Shown here in pieces: positions 1 through 7,810 of a stretch of DNA of 23,927 nt (position 1 is its first letter; each line of letters starts with the position of its first letter). Below the pieces are notes generated by a model, which saw only the letters and a program-made list of their open reading frames with translations, did no database searches and was not told the origin of the DNA. A program made the position numbers and the translations under genes. Origin of the DNA: Hydrogenovibrio sp. UBA654 (GTDB lineage: Bacteria > Pseudomonadota > Gammaproteobacteria > Thiomicrospirales > Thiomicrospiraceae); contig DBOE01000034.1 in assembly GCA_002299585.1 (NCBI GenBank), positions 1 to 23,927 of the forward strand, written 5' to 3'.

Positions 1-19
1 CCATTTAGAGGAACACATA

Positions 20-1204
20 ATGACAAAGACAACAGTCTTTACTTCGGAATCAGTTTCTGAAGGTCATCCAGATAAAATTGCCGACCAAATTTCTGATGCT
101 ATGTTGGATGCTATCCTAAAACAAGACCCTAAAGCAAGAGTTGCCTGTGAAACCTTTGTTAAAACTGGCATGGTGGTGCTTGGTGGTGAAATAACCACTT
201 CTGCTTGGGTTGATCAAGAGGAGTTGGTTAGAAATGTGGTTAATGAGATTGGTTATAACCATGGCGATTTGGGTTTTGATGGCTCTACCTGTGCGGTATT
301 AAGTTCGATTGGTAAACAATCTCCAGAAATAGCTCAAGGGGTTGATGAAGGGGTTGATGAAGGGGTCGATGAAGGGGTGCAACATGAACAAGGTGCTGGC
401 GACCAAGGTTTAATGTTTGGTTATGCCAGTAATGAAACAGAGGTATTTATGCCTGCTCCTATTTATTACGCCCATCGTTTAATGGAAAAACAAGCTAGTT
501 TACGCAAGAGCGGACAATTAGACTGGTTAAGACCAGATGCCAAAAGCCAAATTAGTTTACGCTATGAAGATGGCAAACCAGTCGCTATTGATGCAGTAGT
601 TATTTCTACTCAGCATAGTCCTGATGTGAATAATAAAACCTTGCACGAGGCGGTGATGGAAGAGATAATTAAACCTACCCTACCATCCCAATGGTTGCAT
701 GCAACCACTAAATTTCATATCAACCCTACTGGCAGATTTGTAATTGGTGGTCCTGTTGGAGATGCAGGTTTAACTGGACGCAAAATAATTGTTGATACCT
801 ATGGTGGTATGGCTCGTCATGGTGGTGGTGCATTTTCTGGTAAAGATCCATCTAAAGTCGATCGCTCAGCTGCTTATGCTGGCAGATATGTGGCTAAAAA
901 TATAGTTGCCGCAGGTTTAGCCGATAAGTGTGAAATACAAATCTCTTATGCGATTGGGATTGCCAAACCGACTTCTATTAGCATTGAAACCTTTGGTACT
1001 GAAAAAGTAGCGGTGGAGTTAATAGAGAAGTTAATTGGTGAGCATTTTGATTTAAGACCTAAAAACTTAATTGCTATGTTAGATTTATATCGTCCTATCT
1101 ATCAAAAAACCGCATCTTATGGGCATTTTGGTAGAGAACTACCTGAATTTACTTGGGAAAAAACTGATAAAGCAGCCGAGTTAAAAAATGATGCTGGACT
1201 ATAA
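20..1204 (+). CDS. metK: S-adenosylmethionine synthetase
   Basis: Cytosolic enzyme making S-adenosylmethionine from methionine and ATP. Visible family motifs are GHPDKI (residues 15-20), GAGDQG (125-130) and GGGAFSGKD (268-276), and the protein is collinear with the family from end to end. It has 394 residues against 384 in E. coli. Most of the excess is a GVDE tetrapeptide repeated three times (residues 107-118) just before GAGDQG, in the region of the mobile loop that covers the active site in E. coli MetK. The ATG at 20 is preceded by AGAGGA at 7-12, a good ribosome binding site at 7-nt spacing. Only 19 bases of upstream sequence are present, so promoter or riboswitch control cannot be judged. 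metF follows on the same strand 98 nt downstream, which joins SAM synthesis to methyl-folate supply. Identity is very secure; the loop expansion is the odd feature. Confidence 0.98.
   Translation: MTKTTVFTSESVSEGHPDKIADQISDAMLDAILKQDPKARVACETFVKTGMVVLGGEITTSAWVDQEELVRNVVNEIGYNHGDLGFDGSTCAVLSSIGKQSPEIAQGVDEGVDEGVDEGVQHEQGAGDQGLMFGYASNETEVFMPAPIYYAHRLMEKQASLRKSGQLDWLRPDAKSQISLRYEDGKPVAIDAVVISTQHSPDVNNKTLHEAVMEEIIKPTLPSQWLHATTKFHINPTGRFVIGGPVGDAGLTGRKIIVDTYGGMARHGGGAFSGKDPSKVDRSAAYAGRYVAKNIVAAGLADKCEIQISYAIGIAKPTSISIETFGTEKVAVELIEKLIGEHFDLRPKNLIAMLDLYRPIYQKTASYGHFGRELPEFTWEKTDKAAELKNDAGL
338..378 (+). repeat. 12-bp in-frame tandem repeat in metK
   Basis: The unit GGGGTTGATGAA occurs three times in a row (338-373; the third copy has GTC for GTT), followed by a partial fourth copy GGGGT. 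It encodes GVDE three times and keeps frame. The near-identity of the copies suggests recent expansion. Confidence 0.95.
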
Positions 1205-1218
1205 AGGTTAATATTTTA

Positions 1219-1228
1219 CCCCCCCCCC
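1219..1228 (+). repeat. C10 homopolymer tract after metK
   Basis: Ten consecutive C residues, flanked by TTTA and GCAAAT, begin 14 nt past the metK stop codon. An AGAGAGGGG stretch follows about 12 nt later and could pair with part of the tract, but there is no T-run, so a terminator is not supported. The remainder of the metK-metF gap is A/T-rich and shows nothing else clear. Confidence 0.9.
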
Positions 1229-1302
1229 GCAAATAAAAAAAAGAGAGGGGAGAAAGGATAAAGATATATACAAATACTAATAAATATAATAAAGTTAACA
1301 AT

Positions 1303-2154
1303 ATGAAAACACAGCAAAAACACCTACAAAAATTAAGCCTAGAATTTTTTCCGCCGCGTACTGATAAAGGCATGGATAAACTAAAAAATACTATTCAAGA
1401 GTTATCAATTTTAAAACCAGAGTATATGTCGGTTACTTACGGTGCAGGTGGTACAACCCAAGACAAGACCTTAGAAACAGTTAAATATATTCAAACACAA
1501 ACTCGCCTTGAAGCTGCTCCACATTTAACCTGTATTGGAGCGACTGAAGAAAGTTTGACCGAGCAGTTAGATATTTATCAAGAGCTTGGAGTGCAACGCA
1601 TTGTAACCTTAAGAGGAGATTTACCTTCGGGGATGATGGATCCTGGTGATTTTAAATATGCTAGTGATTTGGTTAAGTTTATTAAAGATACTCGCGGTAA
1701 TACTTTTAAGCTTGAGGTTGGAGCCTACCCAGAAACCCACCCGCAAGCACGAAATTGTGAGATAGGTATAAAATGGTTTAAACATAAAGTAGACCAAGGA
1801 GCTGATGCGGCTATAACTCAATATTTTTACAATCTTGATAGTTATTTGTACTTTATCGACAATTGTGAAAAACATGGCATAGACTTGCCAATTATTCCAG
1901 GAATTATGCCTATTTTAAACTATGAAAATTTAATTCGCTTTTCCGAGGCCTGTGGAGCAGAAATACCTCGTTGGTTAAAATGCCGTTTGGAAAGTTTTGA
2001 AGATAATCAAGCAGACTTCCTAAAATTTGGTCAAGATGTTGTTACCGAACTTTCCCAAAAATTATTGGATGCTGGTGCTCCTGGGATTCATTTTTATAGT
2101 ATGAATCAGGCGAAACCAATTTTAAACATAGCGAAAAATCTTAGTTTTAGATAG
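1303..2154 (+). CDS. metF: 5,10-methylenetetrahydrofolate reductase
   Basis: FAD-dependent reductase converting methylene-THF to methyl-THF, the methyl donor for methionine synthesis. Family motifs are LEFFPP (residues 13-18, with E14 at the place of the catalytic Glu28 of E. coli), TYGAGGTT (45-52), LRGD (103-106, with D106 as the flavin-contacting Asp), ITQYFY (171-176) and PGIMPI (199-204). Its 283 residues compare with 296 in E. coli; it is a complete TIM barrel without the eukaryotic regulatory domain. The ATG at 1303 is required because the conserved core begins at residue 11, yet the Shine-Dalgarno is poor (A/T-rich leader). rsmE starts 1 nt after its stop, so the two are probably coupled. 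Co-orientation with metK makes a methyl-cycle cluster. Confidence 0.97.
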   Translation: MKTQQKHLQKLSLEFFPPRTDKGMDKLKNTIQELSILKPEYMSVTYGAGGTTQDKTLETVKYIQTQTRLEAAPHLTCIGATEESLTEQLDIYQELGVQRIVTLRGDLPSGMMDPGDFKYASDLVKFIKDTRGNTFKLEVGAYPETHPQARNCEIGIKWFKHKVDQGADAAITQYFYNLDSYLYFIDNCEKHGIDLPIIPGIMPILNYENLIRFSEACGAEIPRWLKCRLESFEDNQADFLKFGQDVVTELSQKLLDAGAPGIHFYSMNQAKPILNIAKNLSFR

Positions 2155-2155
2155 T

Positions 2156-2890
2156 ATGAGAATACCTCGCTTTTATTTGCCAGCAACTTACCAAACTGGC
2201 AAAACCTTAGAGTTAAACAAGCAACAAGTTCATCACGCTGTAACAGTTCTTAGGCTAAAAAATAATCGGCAAGTAGAAGTCTTTGATGGCAAAGGCAAGC
2301 AAGCACGGGCAAAACTAATAGTTGATGGTCGCCGTTCTGCTAGTATTGTTATTGAAGATGTTTCATCACCTCAAACAGAATCCCCTCTCAACACGATTTT
2401 ATGCCAAGCTATTTCTAAAGGCGACCGCATGGACTATACCATTCAGAAATGTGTAGAACTAGGTATAACAAATATACAGCCATTAATTACAGAAAACTGT
2501 GATATTCATTTAGATGATAAAAAGCTGCAAAAAAAACAACAGCAATGGCAACAAATTGCTATTGCTGCCTGCGAGCAAGCTAATCGCAATACTATCCCAA
2601 TTATCTTACCTTACCAAGATTATCAAAACTGGTTAAAAGAACAGAGCCAACTACAGGGTTTTGTGTTAAATCCTGACGCAACAATAGGCTTAAATGAAGT
2701 CAATCATTCACTAAAAAACAAACCCTTACATTTATTAATCGGTGCAGAAGGTGGGCTAACTACTAAAGAAGTAGAGCAAGCAATTACAATAGGATTAACC
2801 GAGATTAAACTAGGCAATAGAATACTAAGAACCGAAACCGCAGGTGTTGCTGTCCTTTCTGCTTTGCAACTTCTTTGGGGTGATTTTTAA
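2156..2890 (+). CDS. rsmE: 16S rRNA m3U1498 methyltransferase
   Basis: SPOUT-class, SAM-dependent methyltransferase acting on U1498 of 16S rRNA in the 30S subunit (E. coli numbering). Diagnostic motifs are KGDRMD (88-93) with the KCVELGI helix after it, IGAEGG (195-200, usually IGPEGG) and LGNRILRTETA (219-229), the last two forming the knotted SAM site. The N-terminal PUA-like part (1-70) is present. Its 244 residues match the usual length of about 243. It starts 1 nt after the metF stop, so it is very likely translated from the same message. The link to metK is functional as well as positional, since the enzyme consumes SAM. The Pro-to-Ala change in IGPEGG is the only deviation noted. Confidence 0.96.
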   Translation: MRIPRFYLPATYQTGKTLELNKQQVHHAVTVLRLKNNRQVEVFDGKGKQARAKLIVDGRRSASIVIEDVSSPQTESPLNTILCQAISKGDRMDYTIQKCVELGITNIQPLITENCDIHLDDKKLQKKQQQWQQIAIAACEQANRNTIPIILPYQDYQNWLKEQSQLQGFVLNPDATIGLNEVNHSLKNKPLHLLIGAEGGLTTKEVEQAITIGLTEIKLGNRILRTETAGVAVLSALQLLWGDF

Positions 2891-2907
2891 AAAAACATAG
2901 TGCAAAC

Positions 2908-2954
2908 AAGCCAATTGGGCGTGTAAAACTAACTGTGTCTTACAAGGCTTTTTT
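2908..2954 (+). terminator. weak intrinsic terminator candidate after rsmE
   Basis: AAGCC (2908-2912) can pair with GGCTT (2946-2950), and an inner TGTAA (2922-2926) with TTACA (2940-2944); T residues 2949-2954 follow. The left side has a 9-nt bulge, so the fold is not compact. It lies between convergent genes and ends just before the stop codon of the minus-strand gene. Confidence 0.3.
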
Positions 2955-2955
2955 A

Positions 2956-4932
2956 TTAAAACATTTTTTTAAACTTATCTTCTAATTTTTTGCGCTGTTT
3001 TTCTTTCTCTTTGTTAACCTTATCATCTGTTTCTTTGCGTAGCTTTTGTTTTTCTTTATCTACTTTTTCATCGGTTTTTTTACGAAGTTTTTTCTTTTGT
3101 TCATCTGCATAAGCAGATGGTTTTTTAGCTAAAATTTCTTGCAATCCTTTATAGCTTTTATCCACACTAGTTTGTTTACCTAACAAAGAGGATAGCTTGG
3201 AATTAATTGGCTCTAACTGTTTAGCAACTTTTGCATTAAACTCTTGTTTTAGTTTAGCTTTTGCCAGCTTCACTTCTTTATTTAAAACTTTATTAAGAGC
3301 GGTGGAGAGCTTTTTATCTAAATCTGAGTTAATGCCTATTTTTGGAGCAAATAATTTACCTTTAATATTTGTAACAACTATAAACTGATTAATGTCATCA
3401 AAAACAGGAGCTATATAGCGTTTTATATTTTTTGAACTAGTTTTACTTAAATCAAAGTCCACTTTTTTATAAAATAATTTTACCTTTCCGCTAATTTTTT
3501 GATTTTCAAGCAGAGTTATTTTTCCCCTTACTTGATTATTTGCTTGTTTCATCAAGACTGGTAATTCTTTTTTATCAGATAGTAACCAGTCGTTAATTTG
3601 ATAATTATCCATGGTTATATTGGCCAGGTGAAAGCCTTTATCTACTACAATAAAGTTGCTTTCTCCAGTAATATTTAATTTTCCTGTTTGCCCCGTTGGC
3701 TGTAAATTAGCAATAAACTTAATCGGCATTTTTGAATTAACTTGATCAAAATTTAAATCAGTCACATTTAGGGCTAAGTCCCCCCAAGGAATTAATGATG
3801 ATAAGACTATTTTTTTAATAATAAAATCAGGCTCTGGGTCATATTCTGTAAACTTAACATCCACCCCCGTTGCTCGTTTAATCTCTTCTTGTTGCTCATT
3901 ATCTTTTTGCTGTGCTCTATATTTATCAATAAAAGGCTTGGCTTTGTTATACCAATACTGAGCTTGGCTCACATAGCCCTGTATTTTATCACCATACAAA
4001 AGGTAGCTTATATTTGACAGACCTTGTTGGTTGAGACCGTATTTACTTTGTAATCTGGCTAAATCTTTGGCAGGTAGTTTTTTTAAATCCGCAACATTAG
4101 TTTGCAACTCTGGTAATTTTTGTGCCAACATATCTTTAGCTTCTTGCATAGATTTTAGTTTGGTTTTTACTTCTTTTTGTAGGCTTGCCAGTTCTTTTTG
4201 CTTGCGTTGTATATCATCTAAGTTATTAACTTCACTATTGATTAATTTATTAAATTTTTGTTGATATGAATCTAGGTCTTGTTTTACTGGCAGATCTTTT
4301 TCTAACTTTTGCCATTGTTGATCTAGCTGGGTTATTTGGTCTTGTACCTTTTGTGCTACCACAAATGTTTGTAAATCTTCTCTTGCTAAAACTTCTTCTA
4401 AATTAGGAATTGCCATACTGGGTACAGAAAGCCCATCTTCTGTAGAGCTATTTTTAGATTCTTGCTCAAGCTTTTCTTTTTCAGCTTGCTCTGCACCTGG
4501 TTCTTTTATAATCTCTCCAGAAACTTCTCTAGCTTGATTAAAAGCTAAATCTTCAATTGCAAGTTCTTCTATAACTGTTCTACCAACCACTAGATGATAA
4601 AAACTAAGTGAGGCACCAATTTTTTTAACTTGAAATAGGTTTTCCATTGGTTTATCTGGGTCAGTTACTGCTAAGTCAAGCAAACCAACTCTTATCGGGA
4701 ATAAACCAATATCTAAACCACCAAGCTCCACTTTTGCTCCCCAAGCATCAGTAGCAAAATTTTCTAATTGGTTCTTTAAAATTAAGCTAAAGCTAAGATA
4801 ACCTATGGCAGAAATACTGCCAATAACTCCTAAAAAAACAACTAAACCTGACCATCTAACCCAGCCCTTGGGCTTTTTAAGTGGTTTTACTTTTTTGTTT
4901 TTTGTAATTTTTTCTTCAGTTGCGTTATTCAT
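2956..4932 (-). CDS. TIGR03545-like envelope protein (AsmA-like, uncharacterised)
   Basis: Large 658-residue protein of unknown function. The order is a basic N-terminus (1-26), one membrane segment (about 27-52), a beta-rich stretch beginning near GGLDIGLFPIRVG (71-83) that resembles the start of AsmA/DUF748-type envelope proteins, a long charged helical or coiled-coil part (about 140-350), a second beta-rich region (about 365-530), and a very charged Lys/Glu/Asp tail. Residues 613-657 of the tail are three 15-residue repeats. By topology most of the protein should lie in the periplasm. The ATG overlaps the stop of the upstream gene by 4 nt (ATGA), indicating translational coupling. From family knowledge, TIGR03545 members usually occur beside TIGR03546 members in bacteria with outer membranes, which is the arrangement here. 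A role in outer-membrane lipid transport is only inference. Confidence 0.8.
   Translation of the reverse strand: MNNATEEKITKNKKVKPLKKPKGWVRWSGLVVFLGVIGSISAIGYLSFSLILKNQLENFATDAWGAKVELGGLDIGLFPIRVGLLDLAVTDPDKPMENLFQVKKIGASLSFYHLVVGRTVIEELAIEDLAFNQAREVSGEIIKEPGAEQAEKEKLEQESKNSSTEDGLSVPSMAIPNLEEVLAREDLQTFVVAQKVQDQITQLDQQWQKLEKDLPVKQDLDSYQQKFNKLINSEVNNLDDIQRKQKELASLQKEVKTKLKSMQEAKDMLAQKLPELQTNVADLKKLPAKDLARLQSKYGLNQQGLSNISYLLYGDKIQGYVSQAQYWYNKAKPFIDKYRAQQKDNEQQEEIKRATGVDVKFTEYDPEPDFIIKKIVLSSLIPWGDLALNVTDLNFDQVNSKMPIKFIANLQPTGQTGKLNITGESNFIVVDKGFHLANITMDNYQINDWLLSDKKELPVLMKQANNQVRGKITLLENQKISGKVKLFYKKVDFDLSKTSSKNIKRYIAPVFDDINQFIVVTNIKGKLFAPKIGINSDLDKKLSTALNKVLNKEVKLAKAKLKQEFNAKVAKQLEPINSKLSSLLGKQTSVDKSYKGLQEILAKKPSAYADEQKKKLRKKTDEKVDKEKQKLRKETDDKVNKEKEKQRKKLEDKFKKMF
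2962..3096 (-). repeat. three 45-bp degenerate direct repeats (15-residue units)
   Basis: Units at residues 613-627, 628-642 and 643-657 follow the pattern K-x-K-x-R-K-x-x-(D/E)-(D/E)-K-(V/F)-x-K, with L at position 4 in units 1 and 2. Each codes for 15 residues. Units 1 and 2 are closest to each other. The segment is predicted to be a charged helix. Confidence 0.8.
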
Positions 4933-5432
4933 TCCATAAACCCCGCAGCAAATTTAGCAGCTTGACTACGACTTAGCCATTGCACAACTTTTAGTTTAGT
5001 CACCCACTCTAAGAATCTATTACGGTAGCTTCTAACCAAAACTAAAAATAGCACAAAAATAGGGATAGCTAATAGGTAAGCAACCAAAATACTGCCAATA
5101 ACTATAGAGTTATTAAAATGTAGTATTCGCCAAAAAGCATTGTTGTACATATCGGTGAACACAGAACTAAGGCTAGGTGTATTTAGTAACAGTAAGCCAA
5201 GTTGATTAAATACAGGGTCTAATAAATAAGCAAAGCCGCTAAATACCACAAATGCCACAATAACCGCTGAAAGATTGACTCTCAAAACAAAAATCAACGC
5301 TAGAGTAATTAAATTATGAGCAAACAATAGAGGAGTTAAACCTAAAATCATCCCTAATACTAAAGATAAAGCTATTTGGCTAGGATGTTGATTAGTGTTA
5401 AGAGCTTTAAAAAAATCAAACAAAAGACCCAT
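4929..5432 (-). CDS. TIGR03546/DUF2062-type small membrane protein
   Basis: 167-residue, very hydrophobic protein of unknown function. Several membrane segments are visible (about 22-40, 42-60, 60-80, 108-135), and the N-terminal motif HPSQIALSLVLGMILGLTP (17-35) is typical of DUF2062-like proteins, whose helices are rich in Gly and Pro. The ATG at 5432 is well supported by GAAGGA just upstream (on the minus strand). It overlaps the start of the TIGR03545-like gene by 4 nt, so the two products are probably made together and may form a complex in the inner membrane. It lies 72 nt downstream of priA on the same strand; whether priA is co-transcribed with it is uncertain because a palindrome and a possible promoter fall in the gap. 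Confidence 0.8.
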   Translation of the reverse strand: MGLLFDFFKALNTNQHPSQIALSLVLGMILGLTPLLFAHNLITLALIFVLRVNLSAVIVAFVVFSGFAYLLDPVFNQLGLLLLNTPSLSSVFTDMYNNAFWRILHFNNSIVIGSILVAYLLAIPIFVLFLVLVRSYRNRFLEWVTKLKVVQWLSRSQAAKFAAGFME

Positions 5433-5442
5433 GGTTTTTCCT

Positions 5443-5456
5443 TCAAATTAATTTGA
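5443..5456. repeat. 14-bp perfect palindrome ahead of the TIGR03546-like gene
   Basis: TCAAATTAATTTGA is a perfect palindrome abutting the GAAGGA ribosome binding site of the gene starting at 5432. It could be an operator or a small hairpin near the RBS. It is A/T-rich, so chance occurrence is possible. Confidence 0.6.
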
Positions 5457-5504
5457 TTATCTGATTCTAACAAAAAATATAGTTCTTTTTTAACTTAAAC
5501 ACTA

Positions 5505-7709
5505 TTAACCCATATTTTGTGGGTCAACATCTATTGACCACCTTAGTTTTGCAATTAGTCGGTGGCAATAAATTTGGCTTTCTACAGAGCCAAACCAGTT
5601 ATGCAAGCTACCACGATTAGTAGCTTGTAGTAATAGTTGGTAACGAAACCTACCTTCTTTTCTTAGCATGGGTGCTGCAACTGGCCCTAATACTTCTAAA
5701 TTTGCTTGTTTTATTTGTTGTAGATTAGCATTTTGCACTAATAACTGCCTAATATCCTGCAAAAAATCCCAACCTATATTTGAGTCAATAGCTTCAGCTC
5801 GAAGCATTATTTGGTAGCTAAAAGGTGGTAAACTTACCGTATTTCTTTCTGCTAGAGCTATTTTGGCAAATTGTTGATAACCTTGAGTTACTAGAGTATT
5901 TAGTAGAGGGTGTTGTGGGTTAAATGTTTGAATAATTACTTTACCTTTTTTTTCAGCTCTACCTGCTCTACCTGAAACTTGTGTTATTAATTGAGCCATG
6001 CGTTCTGCGGCTCTAAAATCACAGCTGAATAATCCTTGGTCTATGTCTAAAATAGCTACTAGGGTTACTTTTGGAAAATGATGTCCTTTAGCTAACATTT
6101 GCGTACCTACTAAAATATGAGCCCCTCCACTAGTTGCCTGCTCAGTTATAGCTTGCATTTGTCCCTTTAGTTTTGTGCTGTCTCTATCTACTCTTAATAT
6201 GTTTTTTTTAGGAAACCAGCTTTGCATTAGTTCTGTTATTTTTTCTGTACCTTGACCTTGATGAACTAAATTATTACTGCCACAATTTAGGCAATTATTG
6301 GGAGAAGGTTTTTGCCAGCCACAATGATGGCACTTTAATTGTTTAAACTGATGATGGTAAGTCATATGGGCATCACAACTTTGACAATCCGCTTGCCAAC
6401 CGCAATCTTGGCAAATTAAAACTGGAGCATAACCTCGACGATTTAAAAATAATAATACCTGCCCTTCATTATCCAAAGACTGTTTTATATGTGTAAATAA
6501 AACTCTAGATATTCCTGCATTATCTAAAGCAAATTCATCTGCTCTAATATCTAATAATTCAATTTTTGGTAAACTTGCTCCGCCAGCTCGTTTAGTTAAT
6601 TTCAAATAGCCATATTTGCCTTGCTGTGCATTGTTTAGAGTTTCTAAAGATGGGGTTGCTGAGCCTAATACTACTGGTACATCTTCAAGGCTTGCTCTTC
6701 TAACTAAGCAATCTCTTGCGGAATAACGAAAATGATCTTGCTGCTTAAAAGACAAGTCATGCTCTTCATCCAAAATACACACACCTAAATCAGCAAAAGG
6801 AGTAAAAACTGCTGAGCGAGTACCTAATAAAACCTTAATTTGATTGGTTTTTATCATATACCATGCACAATGGCGTTCTTTGGCGGATAACCCTGAATGA
6901 ATCACCGCTACTGGCTGTTGCAGATAAGACTCAAATCTAGCCACTGCTTGTGGAGTTAAACCTATTTCTGGCACTAAAACTAAGGCTTGTTTGCCCTGTT
7001 TTAATACCTGTTCAATAATGCCTAAATAAACTTCGGTTTTACCACTACCGGTAATACCTTCTAATAAAAATGCACTAAAGCCTGATGTTTTGAGGACTTC
7101 ACTTACTGCTTGTTGTTGTTGTAAGTTTAAAGAATGCCTAGTTTGGCTAGTTGTGGTGGGTGAGTGCAAACAGTTAAGCTGTTTTTCGATAACCCAGCCA
7201 AGTTGTAAAAACCGTTTCATTGCATTACGCCAATTACTTAGAGATGAATTTAACTCACTTTCAATTACTGGTTTTTGCTTGCTTAATAAAAAGTCAATTA
7301 GTTTAATTTGTAATTTAACACTAGCTTTAAGATTAGTTTTTGCAGCTTTACCCAATTTAGTTAGTTGCCAAACAACAACTCCTTTAGCAGTTACCCCCCC
7401 CCCTTTGCGTATTTTTGCAGGCATAGATGCTTGAACTACATTACCAATTGGTTCATGGTAGTAGTGTGCTGCCCACAGTAATAGCTCTAAATCTGTATTG
7501 GAAAATATAGGTTTTTTATCAACAACTTCATCTAAAAATAAAATTTTTGCCAGCTCTAAGTTTGAACTAGCATTAATCTCTAAGACCAGACCCAACTGTT
7601 TTTTATTACGCACCTTTACCCATACCCGTCCACCAACTACACAATAGTCTTCACAACGATAATCCAGTGAAGTTAAAAAAGGTCCTGCAACTGCAACTTT
7701 TATAATCAT
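5505..7709 (-). CDS. priA: primosomal replication restart helicase PriA
   Basis: Superfamily 2 DNA helicase that recognises abandoned forks and starts reloading of DnaB. The order is a 3'-end-binding domain (1-100), a winged-helix linker (about 105-195), Walker A GITGSGKTE (217-225), Walker B DEEH (313-316), GSATP (348-352), eight zinc-binding cysteines (432, 435, 441, 444, 459, 462, 472, 475) and SGRAGRAEK (578-586). Its 734 residues compare with 732 in E. coli, and all key residues are present. A run of ten G (coding strand) encodes Gly103-Gly105 in the hinge between the first two domains, where E. coli has no such Gly run. The ATG at 7709 has no clear Shine-Dalgarno. It is divergent from rsmJ, with a 101-nt gap. 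Confidence 0.97.
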   Translation of the reverse strand: MIIKVAVAGPFLTSLDYRCEDYCVVGGRVWVKVRNKKQLGLVLEINASSNLELAKILFLDEVVDKKPIFSNTDLELLLWAAHYYHEPIGNVVQASMPAKIRKGGGVTAKGVVVWQLTKLGKAAKTNLKASVKLQIKLIDFLLSKQKPVIESELNSSLSNWRNAMKRFLQLGWVIEKQLNCLHSPTTTSQTRHSLNLQQQQAVSEVLKTSGFSAFLLEGITGSGKTEVYLGIIEQVLKQGKQALVLVPEIGLTPQAVARFESYLQQPVAVIHSGLSAKERHCAWYMIKTNQIKVLLGTRSAVFTPFADLGVCILDEEHDLSFKQQDHFRYSARDCLVRRASLEDVPVVLGSATPSLETLNNAQQGKYGYLKLTKRAGGASLPKIELLDIRADEFALDNAGISRVLFTHIKQSLDNEGQVLLFLNRRGYAPVLICQDCGWQADCQSCDAHMTYHHQFKQLKCHHCGWQKPSPNNCLNCGSNNLVHQGQGTEKITELMQSWFPKKNILRVDRDSTKLKGQMQAITEQATSGGAHILVGTQMLAKGHHFPKVTLVAILDIDQGLFSCDFRAAERMAQLITQVSGRAGRAEKKGKVIIQTFNPQHPLLNTLVTQGYQQFAKIALAERNTVSLPPFSYQIMLRAEAIDSNIGWDFLQDIRQLLVQNANLQQIKQANLEVLGPVAAPMLRKEGRFRYQLLLQATNRGSLHNWFGSVESQIYCHRLIAKLRWSIDVDPQNMG
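7394..7403 (-). repeat. G10 tract inside priA
   Basis: Ten consecutive G on the coding strand, followed by TAA in the V-T codons (GTA ACT). It encodes Gly-Gly-Gly plus the first base of Val106. A one-base slip would truncate PriA soon after its DNA-binding domain. Confidence 0.93.
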
Positions 7710-7810
7710 TATTGTTAAATAACCTTAAAAATTTTCTGATTAAACAGGTAAAAATATTTATTTTAGCCAAAATTTACCAAAGAGATAAGAATATTTAGGA
7801 TAATATCCAA

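Noticed and set aside
1..19. SAM-responsive riboswitch upstream of metK
   Set aside because: Only 19 bases of leader are present; nothing can be seen either way.
1205..1260. Terminator hairpin between C10 and the downstream GGGG after metK
   Set aside because: Only four G-C pairs with a long A-rich loop, and no T-run afterwards.
1149..1373. Minus-strand open frame of 74 codons over the metK-metF junction
   Set aside because: It runs through the poly-C tract and both real gene ends, has low-complexity Phe/Leu/Tyr composition and no family features; a shadow.
7394..7403. priA as a pseudogene broken at the G10 tract
   Set aside because: As given, the frame is continuous through the tract, and all helicase and zinc motifs are present downstream.
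7090..7434. Plus-strand 114-codon open frame inside priA
   Set aside because: Antisense to a fully supported priA; its composition is that of the reverse complement, and it has no ribosome binding site or motif.
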